Assembly: GCF_012184415.1 (NCBI RefSeq)
Contig: NZ_VTOX01000002.1
Coordinates: 310,001-374,000, forward strand
Source: Ramlibacter lithotrophicus
GTDB taxonomy: Bacteria > Pseudomonadota > Gammaproteobacteria > Burkholderiales > Burkholderiaceae_C
Length of the DNA: 64,000 nt
Direction of reading: 5' to 3'
The notes beneath the pieces were generated by a model, which searched no databases, had not been told where the DNA came from, and saw only the letters and a list, made by a program, of their open reading frames with translations. How positions within the stretch are numbered: the stretch's first letter is position 1; every line of letters begins with the position of its first letter. The position numbers were made by a program, and so were the translations under genes. Below are positions 32,977 to 43,605 of this stretch, in pieces.

Positions 32977-35617
32977 GCCGCATCGCCATCACGCCTTCTG
33001 GCTGGAGCGTCACCCGGAAGCCCAGCTTGCGCGCCAGCGCCGCCATGCCGGCGTTCTCGGCCAGGCACTCCCCCACCACCTCCCCCGTGCCGCGCTCGCG
33101 CAGGTAGCGCAGCAGCTTGTCCATGAGCGCGCGGCCCAGCCCGCGGCGCTGCCACGGGCCGGCGACCTGGATCGCGAACTCCGCCTGCAGGTTGTCGGGG
33201 TCGCACACGGCCCGCACCTCGCCGGCCATGCCGTCGCCGGCCGCCGCCTGCGGATCGATCGCGACGAAGGTCATCTCGCGCTCGTAGTCGATCTGGCAAT
33301 AGCGCGCCAGCTCGGAGTGCGGCACCTCGCGCCGCGACAGGAAGAAGCGCAGCCGCATGTCGGCCGGGGAAGCGCCGGCATAGAAGGCCGTGAGCCGCTC
33401 GCCGTCCTCGGGCCGGATCGGGCGCAGCAGCAGCACGCTGTCGCCCAGGGTCACGCGCTCCTCCAGTTGGCCCGGATACGGCCGCACGGCCAGCCGGCTC
33501 GGCTCGCCTGGGGCGGGGCGGCGCACGCGCACGCGCGCATCCAGCGCCAGCACGCCTTGCGCATCGGCCAGCAGTGGATTGATGTCCAGTTCCTGCAGCG
33601 CCGGCAGGTCGCACGCCATCTGCGACACCTTCAGGATCGTGCCGAGCAGCGCCCGCTGGTCCACCGGCGGCTGGCCGCGCCAGCCCGCCAGCAGCGCGCC
33701 GACATGGGTCTGGTCCACCAGGTCACGGGCCAGGCGCTCGTTCAGGGGCGGCAGGCCCACGGCGCGGTCCTTGCGCAGCTCGACGGCCGTGCCGCCTTCG
33801 CCGAACAGCACCACCGGGCCGAACACGGCATCGCTGGCGATACCGACGATCAGTTCCTGCGCCCGCCGGCGCTGCGCCATCGCCTGCACGGTGAAGCCCA
33901 GCACGTGGGCCTGCGGCTGGGCATGGGCGATGCGCTGGCGCATCTTCACGGCGGCGGCCCGCACTTCGTCCGCGCTCGCCAGCCCCAGCGCGACGCCACC
34001 GACGTCGGACTTGTGAACGATCTCCGGCGAGACCACCTTGAGCGCCACCGGAAAGCCGATGCTGGCCGCGGCCAGCACGGCCTCCTCGGCGTCGCGCACC
34101 TTGACGCTCGCCACCGCGGGGATTCCGTACGCCTGCAGCAGCCGGGCCGTCTGGGCGCTGTCCAGCCACTCGCGGCCCTCGCGCAGCGCCTCCTGCAGCA
34201 CGGCATCGGCGGCCGCTGCGTCGGGCCGGAACTCGCCCAGCATCGCCGCCGGCAACTGCAGCAGCGCCTCCTGGTTGCGCGCATAGCTCGCGCGCTGCAG
34301 CCAGGCGGCCACCGCGCGCTCGGGCGTGCCGTAGGTGGCGATGCCCGCCCCGCTGAACGCCTGGCGCGCGCCGGCGACCACCTGGCCGCCGAGCCAGCAC
34401 GCGAGCACCGGCTTGGCCGCCGCGCGCACCAGCGGCAGGCAGGCGGCCGCGATCTCGGCGGCCGGCACGATGGCCGTCGGCGCATGCATGAACAGCACGC
34501 CGTCGACCTCCGGCGCCGCCAGCAACACCCGCAAGGCGTCGGCGTAACGCGCCACCGGCGCGTCGCCGATGATGTCCACCGGATTGGCACGCGGCCAGCT
34601 GTCCGGCAGGCACTCGTCGAGCGCACGCAGCGTCGCGGGCCCGAGTTCGGCCAGGCGGCCGCGCCCGGCCATCAGCGCGTCCACGGCCAGCACGCCGGCG
34701 CCGCCGCCGTTGGTGAGGATTGCCAACCGCTCGCCGCGCCACGCCTTCACGTGGGCCAGCGTCTGGGCGGCGTCGAAAAGGTCTTCCAGCGTGTCCACCC
34801 GCAGCATGCCGGCACGGCGCACCGCCGCGTCGAACACCGCGTCCGAGCCGGCGAGCGCGCCGGTGTGCGAGGCCGCGGCCCTGGCGCCCTCGGGCGCGCG
34901 GCCGGCCTTGACGACGATCACCGGCTTGTTGCGAGCCGCCGCCCGCGCGGCGGACATGAACTTGCGCGCCTGCGTCACGGCCTCCATGTACATCAGGATG
35001 GCGCGAGTGCCGGGGTCGCTGGCGAGGTAGTCGAGGACGTCGCCGAAATCGACGTCGGCGCAGTCGCCGAGCGAGACGAAATGCGAGAACCCGATGCCGT
35101 GGCCGTTGGCCCAGTCCAGCATCGCGGTGGCGAGCGCCCCCGACTGCGTGACGAAGGCGAGGCTGCCGGGCTGCGCATTGCCCGGCGCGAAACTGGCATT
35201 CAGGCCGGCGCCGGGCACCAGCACGCCCAGGCAGTTGGGACCGAGGATGCGCAGCAGCGCGGGCCTGGCCGCGGCCAGCATCGCCTGTTCGGCCGGCGTG
35301 TGCCGCAGGCCCGCCGTGATGACGGCTGCCGCTCGCGTGCCCTTGCGCGCGAGCGCTTCGATGATCGACGGGACGGCCGCCGCCGGCGTGCAGACGACGG
35401 CGAGGTCGGGCGCCTGCGGCAGCGAATCGACGTCGGGGAACGCCTGCAGGCCGCCGACCACGCTCGCGTGCCGGTCCACGATCCACAGCGGTCCCTGGAA
35501 GCCGGCCTGCTGCAGGTTGCGCAACACGACGTTGCCGACCTGGCCGGGTCGTTCCGGCACCCCGACCACCGCCACGGACGCGGGCGCGAACAGCGCCTCG
35601 AGGTTGCGGACGCTCAT
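32954..35617 (-). CDS. Acetate-CoA ligase (ADP-forming) family / GNAT acetyltransferase fusion
   Basis: An 887-residue multidomain protein: CoA-binding domain (LFAPASVAVVGVPERPGQVG at the start), succinyl-CoA-synthetase-like flavodoxin domains (PNCLGVLVPGAGLNASFAPG and SHTGALAGSDAVFDAAVRRA), ATP-grasp domain (about residues 480-700) and a C-terminal GNAT domain (about 740-880) with QVAGPWQRRGLGRALMDKLL. The layout is that of the Pat/PatZ protein lysine acetyltransferases that control acetyl-CoA synthetases. GGGAG precedes ATG 35617. It shares the operator at 35701 with the divergent DksA-like gene. Confidence 0.9.
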   Translation of the reverse strand: MSVRNLEALFAPASVAVVGVPERPGQVGNVVLRNLQQAGFQGPLWIVDRHASVVGGLQAFPDVDSLPQAPDLAVVCTPAAAVPSIIEALARKGTRAAAVITAGLRHTPAEQAMLAAARPALLRILGPNCLGVLVPGAGLNASFAPGNAQPGSLAFVTQSGALATAMLDWANGHGIGFSHFVSLGDCADVDFGDVLDYLASDPGTRAILMYMEAVTQARKFMSAARAAARNKPVIVVKAGRAPEGARAAASHTGALAGSDAVFDAAVRRAGMLRVDTLEDLFDAAQTLAHVKAWRGERLAILTNGGGAGVLAVDALMAGRGRLAELGPATLRALDECLPDSWPRANPVDIIGDAPVARYADALRVLLAAPEVDGVLFMHAPTAIVPAAEIAAACLPLVRAAAKPVLACWLGGQVVAGARQAFSGAGIATYGTPERAVAAWLQRASYARNQEALLQLPAAMLGEFRPDAAAADAVLQEALREGREWLDSAQTARLLQAYGIPAVASVKVRDAEEAVLAAASIGFPVALKVVSPEIVHKSDVGGVALGLASADEVRAAAVKMRQRIAHAQPQAHVLGFTVQAMAQRRRAQELIVGIASDAVFGPVVLFGEGGTAVELRKDRAVGLPPLNERLARDLVDQTHVGALLAGWRGQPPVDQRALLGTILKVSQMACDLPALQELDINPLLADAQGVLALDARVRVRRPAPGEPSRLAVRPYPGQLEERVTLGDSVLLLRPIRPEDGERLTAFYAGASPADMRLRFFLSRREVPHSELARYCQIDYEREMTFVAIDPQAAAGDGMAGEVRAVCDPDNLQAEFAIQVAGPWQRRGLGRALMDKLLRYLRERGTGEVVGECLAENAGMAALARKLGFRVTLQPEGVMAMRLTLPAAG

Positions 35618-35672
35618 GACACTCCCTTTCGACGCGCCGGCCCGAGGGCGTAGCCCGCGCCGGGCGCAGTTC

Positions 35673-35742
35673 AGGTTAGTGCTGCGCCGCGGGGTGGCCA
35701 TTGTTCCAGATCAAGGACAACCGAGGGCCTCGCCGACACAAT
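35673..35742. promoter_or_regulatory. Bidirectional FNR-type operator with two -10 hexamers
   Basis: The box TTGTT-CCAG-ATCAA is at 35701-35714. CACAAT (35737-35742) lies 22 bp to its right, serving the DksA-like gene with a start near 35749. On the minus strand TAACCT (35678-35673) lies 22 bp to the left, serving the acyl-CoA-synthetase/GNAT gene. One operator could drive both directions. Confidence 0.7.
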
Positions 35743-35762
35743 CCGAGGACCCCGAGGCTCCG

Positions 35763-36179
35763 ATGGACACCTACAGCCGCACCCTGGCCCCGCGCTTCGC
35801 GCAGCTGCTGGCCCAGCGCGAGTCGGAGTTGCGCGCCATCCTGCGGCCCATCGGCGAGGTCGCGGTGCAAGGCCCAGGCGCGCAGGAGCGCGAAGTGCTC
35901 GACTTCAAGGACATGGCCGTCGAGGAAACGCAGTCGGTGGTGGACGAGGCCAAGGCCGACCACGCGCTCGAGGAGCTGGAACTGGTGCTGGCGGCGCGCC
36001 GCCGGCTGGCCGACCAGAGCTATGGCGAGTGCCTGGACTGCGGCGAGCCGATCGACCTGCGGCGCCTGGTGGCGATGCCGGCGACGCGCTTCTGCACGGC
36101 CTGCCAGGACGTCCACGAGCACGGCCGCGCGATCGAGGCCCGACGCTTCGCCAACCACGCCGGCAAGAGCAGGCCGTGA
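35763..36179 (+). CDS. DksA/TraR-family zinc-finger protein
   Basis: A 138-residue protein with an N-terminal coiled coil (LAPRFAQLLAQRESELRAIL onward) and a C-terminal four-Cys zinc finger (CLDCGEPIDLRRLVAM then FCTACQ). DksA relatives enter the RNA polymerase secondary channel. The coiled-coil tip has EEELxL-type acidic residues rather than an obvious DxxDxA, so it may not equal housekeeping DksA. GAGG at 35754-35757 precedes ATG 35763. FNR-type promoter. Confidence 0.87.
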   Translation: MDTYSRTLAPRFAQLLAQRESELRAILRPIGEVAVQGPGAQEREVLDFKDMAVEETQSVVDEAKADHALEELELVLAARRRLADQSYGECLDCGEPIDLRRLVAMPATRFCTACQDVHEHGRAIEARRFANHAGKSRP

Positions 36180-36296
36180 GGCCCAGGTCACCGCGCCGCC
36201 GCGTGCCGGCGGTCGCGGCGATCGAAGTGGTGCCCGCCGTCAGGCAGCTCGACGACACCCGCGCCGCCATCGCGCAGCACGCCCTGCCCCACTGAC

Positions 36297-38048
36297 TCAG
36301 TCCTGGTAGACGTACGTGCCCGGCGCCGGAGTCGGGTGTCCGTTCTCCACGATCCCCGTCACCGTGCGTGCGGCGACCTTGCCGGTCGAATGCCGCACCA
36401 GCCATTCGTGCCAGCACGGCCACCAGGAACCGGCAAACGACGGCGCCCTTGCGAGCCACGCGTCCGGGTCGGCCGGGGCCTGTCCGCGCTCGTGCGTTTC
36501 GAACCGGTAGCTTGCCTGGGGATGGGCCCGCGGCCCCGACGGAGCGTTGACGATGCCGACGTTGTGGCCGCCGGAGGTCAGCAGGAAGCTCACCGGCACG
36601 TGCGCGAGGCCATGGATCTTGTAGACGGACCGCCACGGCGACACGTGGTCACGCTCGGTGCCGACCACGAACAGCGGTGCGGCCATGTCGCTCAGCTGCA
36701 CCCAGTGTCCGGCCGCCGGATAGCGGTCCTCGGCCAGCTCGTTGCGCAGGTACAGCCGGCGCAGGTACTCGCTGTGCATGCGCGCGGGCAGCCGGGTGGC
36801 ATCGGCGTTCCAGGCACCCAGGGCCGTGACCGGCGTCTGCGCACCCATCAGGTACTCGTGCACCAGCTTGGACCACACCAGGTCCTTCGAGTTGATCAGC
36901 TGGAAGGCGCCGGCCATCTGGCGGCCGTCGAGATAGCCGCGCTCGGCCATCAGGTCCTCGAGGAACGCCACCTGGCTCTCGTCGATGAACAGGCCCAGTT
37001 CACCCGGCTCGTGGAAGTCGACCTGCGCGGCGAGCAGGGTGACGGTCTGCAACGCAGCGTCCTCGCGGCGGCCGAGCACGGCGGCCGCGATCGCGAGCAG
37101 CGTGCCGCCGAGGCAGTAGCCGGCGGCATGGATGCGCGCGCCGGGGCACAGTTCGCGCACCGCCTGCAACGCGGCCAGCGGACCGAGCTGCAGGTAGTCC
37201 TCCATGCCGAGGCCGCGGTCCTCGCTGCCGGGGTTGCGCCACGACACCATGAACACGGTGTGGCCCCGCGCCACCAGGTAGCGCACCAGCGAATCGGCAG
37301 GCGTGAGGTCGAGGATGTAGTACTTCATGATCCACGACGGCACGATCAGCACCGGCTCGGCCTGCACCTCGCCGGTGGCCGGTTCGTACTGCAGCAGCTC
37401 GATCAGGTGGTTGCGGAACACCACCTTGCCCGGCGTCACCGCCACGGCTGCGCCCGGCCGGAACACCTCGACGCCGCGCGGCGGCCCGCCGGCCAGCACC
37501 GCCAGCGCATCGCGCGACCAGTTGCGCCAGCCGTTGGCCAGGTTGGCTCCGCCCGTGGCCACCGTTTCCTTGAGCACCTGCGGGTTGGTGGCGACGAAGT
37601 TCGACGGCGACCACATGTCGACGAACTGCCGCAGCGTGAACGCGACCAGCTCCTCGTGATGCCGCGACACGCCGCGCACGCCGGTGGCCGCTTCGTTCCA
37701 CCAGCGATCGTGCAGCAGGAAGGCCTGCGACAGCGCGGCGGCGAACGGCAACTCCTGCCACTCATGCGGCGTGAAACGCTTGTCCTGCGGCAATGGCTCG
37801 ATGCAGCGCGCGCACTCGCCGCGCCAGTTGTGCGTCGCGTAATGGCTCCAGGTCAGCGCCTTGCGCCAGGCGCTGCCGGCCAGCTCCGCGTGCCTGGCCG
37901 GCGACACCGCCAGGTGCGCCAGCCAGTCGGCATAGGCCATCGCCACCGAGGCCGGCGAGATGCCGTTCGCCAGCCGGGCCAGCCCATGCTTGAGCGGCTG
38001 GTCCAGCGGTTCGGGGCCGTGGTTGGCGGGAGAGCGTGCGTCGCTCAT
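36297..38048 (-). CDS. phaC: Polyhydroxyalkanoate synthase, class I-like
   Basis: A 583-residue PHA synthase. PhaC N-terminal domain up to about residue 260, then an alpha/beta hydrolase core. The lipase-like box is HAAGYCLGGTLLAIAA with the catalytic Cys; VSWRNPG and LDLTPADSLVRYLVARG are PhaC hallmarks, and the catalytic His is in TSGGHNVGIVNAPSG. Its promoter has an FNR-type box at 38108. The reductase phbB lies 9 kb away in the same regulon; no thiolase gene is in the window. PHB synthesis would dispose of reducing equivalents at low oxygen. Confidence 0.92.
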   Translation of the reverse strand: MSDARSPANHGPEPLDQPLKHGLARLANGISPASVAMAYADWLAHLAVSPARHAELAGSAWRKALTWSHYATHNWRGECARCIEPLPQDKRFTPHEWQELPFAAALSQAFLLHDRWWNEAATGVRGVSRHHEELVAFTLRQFVDMWSPSNFVATNPQVLKETVATGGANLANGWRNWSRDALAVLAGGPPRGVEVFRPGAAVAVTPGKVVFRNHLIELLQYEPATGEVQAEPVLIVPSWIMKYYILDLTPADSLVRYLVARGHTVFMVSWRNPGSEDRGLGMEDYLQLGPLAALQAVRELCPGARIHAAGYCLGGTLLAIAAAVLGRREDAALQTVTLLAAQVDFHEPGELGLFIDESQVAFLEDLMAERGYLDGRQMAGAFQLINSKDLVWSKLVHEYLMGAQTPVTALGAWNADATRLPARMHSEYLRRLYLRNELAEDRYPAAGHWVQLSDMAAPLFVVGTERDHVSPWRSVYKIHGLAHVPVSFLLTSGGHNVGIVNAPSGPRAHPQASYRFETHERGQAPADPDAWLARAPSFAGSWWPCWHEWLVRHSTGKVAARTVTGIVENGHPTPAPGTYVYQD

Positions 38049-38080
38049 GGTGGTGCGGCCGCGAAAAGGCCTCCACGGTG

Positions 38081-38121
38081 ATAGTGGACGCCGCGCCCGA
38101 CTCATGTTTGCGCGACGTCAA
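38081..38121 (-). promoter_or_regulatory. FNR-type operator and -10 of phaC, in the phaC/adh divergent gap
   Basis: TTGCG-CGAC-GTCAA (38108-38121). On the minus strand CACTAT (38086-38081) lies 21 bp away, giving a phaC start near 38074. For the divergent alcohol dehydrogenase the nearest hexamer, TACCAT (38161-38166), is 39 bp away, so its dependence on the box is uncertain. Confidence 0.7.
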
Positions 38122-38172
38122 TCCCCGCAAGAATGCGGCTCGTCGCGCGCCCCGGCGCCGTACCATCGCCCC

Positions 38173-39177
38173 ATGCTCCCGGCCTTCATGCGCGCGATGG
38201 CGGTCGCGCCCGACAGCCCGACGTTGCTCGCCACCCGCCGCCCCTTGCCGCAGCCGCACGGCCACGAGGTCCTGGTGCGCGTGCTCGCCTGCGGCGTGTG
38301 CCGCACCGACCTGCACATCGTCGACGGCGAGCTGCCGCCGCACCGCGCCGGCGTCATTCCCGGCCACGAGGTGGTGGGCCGCGTCGTCGCGCGCGGGCCG
38401 CAGGCCAAGCAGTTCGCCATCGGCCAGCGCATCGGCATTCCATGGCTGGCGCAGACCTGCGGCCACTGCGCCTTCTGCGTCATGGACCGCGAGAACCTGT
38501 GCGACGAGCCGGTCTTCACCGGCTACGACCGCGACGGCGGGTTTGCCGAGTACACCCAGGCCGACGAACGCTTCTGTTTCGCCCTGCCCGACCGCTACGA
38601 CGACGCGCACGTGGCGCCATTGCTGTGCGCCGGACTGATCGGCTTTCGCGCCTGGCGGCTGGCCGGCGGCGCCACGCCGCACCGCCTGGGCCTGTATGGA
38701 TTCGGCGCCGCAGCCCACGTCATCTGCCAGGTGGCGGTCGCGCGCGGCCAGGAGGTGCATGCCTTCACCCGCGAGGGCGACGGTGCGGGCCAGGCATTCG
38801 CCCGCTCGCTGGGCGCCGCGTGGGCCGGCAGCTCGGGCGAGTTGCCGCCGCGGCCGCTCGACGCGGCGCTGATCTTCGCCCCGGTGGGCGCGCTGGTGCC
38901 GGCGGCGCTGGCGGCCACGCGCAAGGGCGGCACCGTGGTCTGCGCCGGCATCCACATGAGCGCGATCCCGGCCTTCGACTACCGACTGCTGTGGGGCGAG
39001 CGCGTGCTGAAGTCGGTGGCCAACCTCACCCGCGCGGACGGCGACGCGTTCTTCCGGCTGGTCGCCGAGCTGGACCTGCGCACCCACGTGCAGGTCTTCG
39101 CGCTGGACGACGCCAACGCGGCGCTGGCCGCGGTGCGCGGCGGCCAGGTCAACGGCGCGGCCGTGCTGGTTCCCTGA
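38173..39177 (+). CDS. Zinc-dependent alcohol dehydrogenase
   Basis: A 334-residue medium-chain dehydrogenase. Catalytic zinc ligands are in ACGVCRTDLHIVDGEL and PGHEVVGRV; structural zinc in TCGHCAFCVMDRENLC. The nucleotide-binding strand is LGLYGFGAAAHVICQVA. This is the AdhA-like subgroup frequent in stress clusters. TACCAT at 38161-38166 would start transcription at or next to ATG 38173, another possible leaderless message. Substrate unknown; NAD(H) recycling is a reasonable guess. Confidence 0.9.
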   Translation: MLPAFMRAMAVAPDSPTLLATRRPLPQPHGHEVLVRVLACGVCRTDLHIVDGELPPHRAGVIPGHEVVGRVVARGPQAKQFAIGQRIGIPWLAQTCGHCAFCVMDRENLCDEPVFTGYDRDGGFAEYTQADERFCFALPDRYDDAHVAPLLCAGLIGFRAWRLAGGATPHRLGLYGFGAAAHVICQVAVARGQEVHAFTREGDGAGQAFARSLGAAWAGSSGELPPRPLDAALIFAPVGALVPAALAATRKGGTVVCAGIHMSAIPAFDYRLLWGERVLKSVANLTRADGDAFFRLVAELDLRTHVQVFALDDANAALAAVRGGQVNGAAVLVP

Positions 39178-39257
39178 GCGCGTGACCCCGCGCCCGCGCG
39201 GCGCGGATCCGCGCCTGCCAGGCGGCGGCACCGCACGGTGGGCCCGCCCGCCTGCGC

Positions 39258-39298
39258 TTGCGCCACGTCAAAGATGTTGTTGCCCCGCGACCTAGATT
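39258..39298 (+). promoter_or_regulatory. FNR-type operator and -10 of the BON/hsp20/ABC operon
   Basis: TTGCG-CCAC-GTCAA (39258-39271), then TAGATT (39293-39298) after 21 bp. Predicted start near 39305, 40 nt before the GTG start of the BON gene, leaving room for the GAGGGAG ribosome site. Confidence 0.75.
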
Positions 39299-39344
39299 TG
39301 AATCGCGGCGCGGCCCTCGGGCACTCGCCGCGAGGGAGATCCAC

Positions 39345-39998
39345 GTGAAAACAGACGCACAACTGAGGACGGATGTCACCGACGAACTCGCGTGGGATCC
39401 GGCCGTCAACGCCGCCAACGTCGGCGTCATCGTCAGGGAGGGCGTGGTGACCCTCACCGGCCACCTCGACAGCTTCGCGGAAAAGCACGCGGTGGAGCGG
39501 GCCGTGCGCCGCGTCTCCGGCGTGCGCGGCATCGCGCTCGATCTCGAGGTGAAGCTGCCCAGCAGCGCGCAGCGCAGCGACTCCGAAATCGCGCTGGCCG
39601 CCACCGCCGCGCTGGGCCTGAACTCGCTGGTGCCCGCCGGCAAGGTGCAGGTCCAGGTCGAGAACGGCTGGGTGACGCTGACCGGCGAGGTCGACTGGGG
39701 TTACCAGTTCGCCAGCGCCGAGCAGTCGATCCGGCCGCTGCCGGGCGTGCGCGGGCTGTTCAACCGCATCACCATCAAGCCGCGCGTCGACGGCAAGGAC
39801 ATCGGGGCCCAGATCACGGCGGCGCTGACGCGGCAGGCGGTGCGCGAAGCACGGCACATCGACATCAAGGTGGAAGGCGGTGTGGTCACCCTGAGCGGGA
39901 AGGTGCATTCGATGGCGGAACACGATGCCGCTGTCGGCGTCGCCTTCTCGACCAAGGGGGTGTCCCACGTCGTCGACCACCTCCAGGTAGCCGGCTGA
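39345..39998 (+). CDS. Triple BON-domain protein (OsmY-like)
   Basis: A 217-residue protein of three successive BON repeats, each with a GxVTLxG(H/E/K)V-like core: GVVTLTGHLDSFAEKHAVER, GWVTLTGEVDWGYQFASAEQ and GVVTLSGKVHSMAEHDAAVG. No clear signal peptide, unlike OsmY. GTG 39345 is preferred since GAGGGAG lies just upstream; earlier codons in the frame belong to the promoter. Presumed membrane- or stress-associated. First gene of a plus-strand operon with hsp20. Confidence 0.85.
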   Translation: MKTDAQLRTDVTDELAWDPAVNAANVGVIVREGVVTLTGHLDSFAEKHAVERAVRRVSGVRGIALDLEVKLPSSAQRSDSEIALAATAALGLNSLVPAGKVQVQVENGWVTLTGEVDWGYQFASAEQSIRPLPGVRGLFNRITIKPRVDGKDIGAQITAALTRQAVREARHIDIKVEGGVVTLSGKVHSMAEHDAAVGVAFSTKGVSHVVDHLQVAG

Positions 39999-40063
39999 AG
40001 CCGGCGACGGCGGCCGCCCTGCCGACGGGCGGCCGGTTCATTCATCCGCACCAGGAGCCAATC

Positions 40064-40492
40064 ATGACGAATCTCCGCCTGTTCGACCCCGCCTTCGGCG
40101 ACAACCTCGAATCCACCATGCGCCGCTTCTTCTCGCCCACCGCCTGGGAGCAGGAGCTGCCGGCGCTCAAGATGCGTGTCGACGTCACCGAGCGCGACAA
40201 CGCCTATGAAGTCAAGGCCGACATTCCCGGCGTGAAGAAGGAAGACATCAACGTGCGCATCGACGGCAACGTCGTGCAGATCGATGCCGAGGTCAAGCGC
40301 GAGAGCGAAAGCAAGGACAAGGCCGGCAAGGTGCTGCGCAGCGAGCGCTATGCCGGCACGGTGTCGCGCACCTTCAGCCTGGCCGACGACGTGGACGAAG
40401 GCAAGGCCGAAGCGAAGTACGCCGACGGCGTGCTGACGCTGCAACTGCCCAAGAAGGCCACCGCCGCCGCGCGCAAGGTCACGGTGCAATAG
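40064..40492 (+). CDS. Small heat-shock protein, Hsp20/alpha-crystallin family
   Basis: A 142-residue chaperone. The alpha-crystallin domain spans about residues 40-130: [40 protein letters not shown] and the final [10 protein letters not shown]. The LPKK end motif acts like the IxI/V tail. Holdase for unfolding proteins in the cytoplasm. CCAGGAG precedes ATG 40064. It sits 65 bp after the BON gene and 9 bp before the ABC ATPase. Confidence 0.93.
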   Translation: MTNLRLFDPAFGDNLESTMRRFFSPTAWEQELPALKMRVDVTERDNAYEVKADIPGVKKEDINVRIDGNVVQIDAEVKRESESKDKAGKVLRSERYAGTVSRTFSLADDVDEGKAEAKYADGVLTLQLPKKATAAARKVTVQ

Positions 40493-40501
40493 GGGGCGGG
40501 C

Positions 40502-41230
<729 letters not shown>

Positions 41231-41234
41231 CGCC

Positions 41235-43601
41235 ATGAAAGCGCTCGATCGCAAAGTGTGGCGCGACCTGCGGCTGCTGTGGAGCCAGGCCATCACGATC
41301 GCCCTCGTGGTCGCCAGCGGCATCGGCGGCTTCGTCGGCTGCCTGTCGGCCGTGGACTCGCTCGCGCTGGCCCGCGACGGCTTCTACGAGCGCGGCCAGT
41401 TCGCCGACGTCTTCGCCGTCGTCAAGCGCGCGCCGGACGCGCTGGCGCGGCGCCTGGCGGAGATCGACGGCGTCCTGGTGGTGCAGACGACGGTGGAGGC
41501 CGGTGCGCGCATCACCATGCCACGCAGCCCCGACCCGGTGATCGGCCAGCTGATCGGCATGGACCTGCGCCATGGCCGCAGCCTGAACCGGGTCGCCCTG
41601 CGCTCCGGGCGCCTTCCGGCGGCGGGCAGCCGTCCCGGCGGCGAGCTCGAAGCGGTGGTGTCCGAGGGCTTCGCGCAGGCGCACGGCCTCGCCAACGACG
41701 CCGCCGTCACGGCGCTGGTCAACGGCAAGCAGCGTCAATTGCGCATCACCGGTCGCGCCCTGTCGCCGGAATACATCTTCGCCGGGCTGTGGGGCATGCC
41801 GGACCTGCGCGCGTTCGGCGTGTTCTGGGTCGATCAGGAGGAACTGGCGGCCGCCATGGACATGCGCGGCGCATGGAACCGGGTCGCGCTGAAGCTGGCG
41901 CCGCGCGCCTCGGTGCAGGCGACGAGCGAGGAAGCCACGCGGCTGCTGGCCGCCTTCGGCGGGCTGCCGGCGCACGGCCGCGCCGAGCAGGTCTCGCACG
42001 CGATGCTGGACAACGAGATCCGCGAGCAGCAGGTGATCGGCACCGTGCTGCCGGCGATCTTCCTCGCGGTGGCGGCCTTCCTGCTGCACGTCGTGGCGGC
42101 GCGGCTGGTCGCGACGCAGCGCGAGCAGGTGGCCGCCCTGAAGGCGCTGGGCTACCCGAACCGCACCATTGCGTGGCACTACCTGAAGCTGATGGCGCCC
42201 ATGGTCGGCGGCGGCTACCTGCTGGGGCTGGCGCTGGGCGACTGGATGGCGCACGGGCTGATGGGCCTGTACGACGACGTGTTCCGCTTCCCGGTGTTCG
42301 AGCACCGGCTCGCGCCGTCGCTGGTCGCCATGGCACTGGGCGTGGTTGCCGTCACCGGCGTGCTGGGCACGTTGACTGCCATCGCCGCCACCGTGCGCCT
42401 GCAGCCGGCCGAGGCGATGCGTCCGCCGGCGCCGGGGCACTACCGCCGCTCGCTGCTGGAGCGGCTGCCGCGCCTGCGCACCGGCCCGGCCGTGCGCATG
42501 ATCCTGCGCAACGTCGAGCGGCGTCCCCTGCGCGCGGCGGTCACCGTCGGCGGGATCGCGGCTTCGGTGGCGATCGTCATCATCGGCACGTTCTTCCGCG
42601 ACGCCATCGAGGTGATCGTCGACGCGAACTTCAACGTCGGCATGCGCAGCGACATTGCGCTGTGGGCCGTCGAGCCGGTGGACGCCGGCGCGGCGCGGCT
42701 GCTCGCGCGGCTGCCCGGGGTGCTGCAGGTGGAGGCCGGGCGCCGGGTCTCGGTCCGCTTCGTGCACGGGCAGTACAGCGAATCCGGCTTCATCCTGGGC
42801 CATGCCGCGCCGCCCGAGCTGCAGCGCGTGGTCGACGTCGACCGGCGTCCCGTGCCGATTCCGCGCGACGGACTCCTCATGAGCGATCGGCTGGCCGACA
42901 AGTTGCGCCTGCGGGTCGGCGACCTCGTCACCGTGGAAGTGCGCGAGGGCCGGCGGCTGGTGCGCGAGGTGGTGGTGGAGCGCACGGTGCGCGACATGAT
43001 GGGACTGAACGCGTACATGGACCGCCGTTCGCTGAACCGGCTCCTGCGCGAAGGCGACGTGGCGACCGAGTTCACCTTGCGCGCGCCTGGCGCGGCAGCC
43101 CACACGGTGCTGCAGGCGACCCAGGCGATGCCGCGCGTGGCGGGCGCCTTCAGCAAGGCCACCATGCTGCGCAACATGGAGGAAGTCACCGCGCGCAACA
43201 TCCTGATCATCAGCAGCATCCTCACGGCGTTCGCGGCGGTGATTGCCGTCGGCGTGGTCTACAACAACGCGCGCATCGCGCTGGCAGAGCGCGCCTGGGA
43301 GCTGGCGAGCTTGCGCGTGCTCGGCTTCACCCGCGCCGAAGTGTCGGTGCTGCTGCTGGGCGAGCTGGCGCTGGGCATCGCGGTGGCGATCCCGCTCGGC
43401 ATGGTCCTCGGCTGGGCGCTGACGCACGGCCTGGTGGAGCTGATGCGCTCCGACCAGTTCTTCTTCCCGGTCGTCATCCGCCCGCGCACCTACGCGCTCG
43501 CGGCCCTGTGCGTCGTGGCAGCCGGCGCCGCCAGCGCCATGGTGGTGCGGCGGCGGATCGACCGCCTCGACATGGTGGCCGCGCTCAAGACCAGGGAGTA
43601 G
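41235..43601 (+). CDS. FtsX-type ABC transporter permease (MacB-like, 788 aa)
   Basis: A 788-residue membrane protein. The first helix is at about residues 17-35 ([20 protein letters not shown]), then a large periplasmic domain and three helices at about 260-390 (first FtsX domain). A second repeat follows with the helix at about 435-455 ([20 protein letters not shown]), a periplasmic domain and a final three-helix FtsX domain (about 650-780). Double-FtsX permeases of this sort export lipids or lipoproteins. Substrate not evident. Tightly coupled to ATPase and adaptor. Confidence 0.88.
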   Translation: MKALDRKVWRDLRLLWSQAITIALVVASGIGGFVGCLSAVDSLALARDGFYERGQFADVFAVVKRAPDALARRLAEIDGVLVVQTTVEAGARITMPRSPDPVIGQLIGMDLRHGRSLNRVALRSGRLPAAGSRPGGELEAVVSEGFAQAHGLANDAAVTALVNGKQRQLRITGRALSPEYIFAGLWGMPDLRAFGVFWVDQEELAAAMDMRGAWNRVALKLAPRASVQATSEEATRLLAAFGGLPAHGRAEQVSHAMLDNEIREQQVIGTVLPAIFLAVAAFLLHVVAARLVATQREQVAALKALGYPNRTIAWHYLKLMAPMVGGGYLLGLALGDWMAHGLMGLYDDVFRFPVFEHRLAPSLVAMALGVVAVTGVLGTLTAIAATVRLQPAEAMRPPAPGHYRRSLLERLPRLRTGPAVRMILRNVERRPLRAAVTVGGIAASVAIVIIGTFFRDAIEVIVDANFNVGMRSDIALWAVEPVDAGAARLLARLPGVLQVEAGRRVSVRFVHGQYSESGFILGHAAPPELQRVVDVDRRPVPIPRDGLLMSDRLADKLRLRVGDLVTVEVREGRRLVREVVVERTVRDMMGLNAYMDRRSLNRLLREGDVATEFTLRAPGAAAHTVLQATQAMPRVAGAFSKATMLRNMEEVTARNILIISSILTAFAAVIAVGVVYNNARIALAERAWELASLRVLGFTRAEVSVLLLGELALGIAVAIPLGMVLGWALTHGLVELMRSDQFFFPVVIRPRTYALAALCVVAAGAASAMVVRRRIDRLDMVAALKTRE

Positions 43602-43605
43602 CCCG

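Noticed and set aside
36176-36295. Possible 39-codon gene starting GTG, overlapping the DksA-like stop by 4 bp
   Set aside because: The GTGA overlap is attractive, but there is no motif or conservation evidence; kept only as a note.
38108-38166. FNR-type activation of the alcohol dehydrogenase from the shared box
   Set aside because: The nearest -10 hexamer (TACCAT) is 39 bp from the box, not 21-22 bp, so the class II pattern does not hold for this direction.
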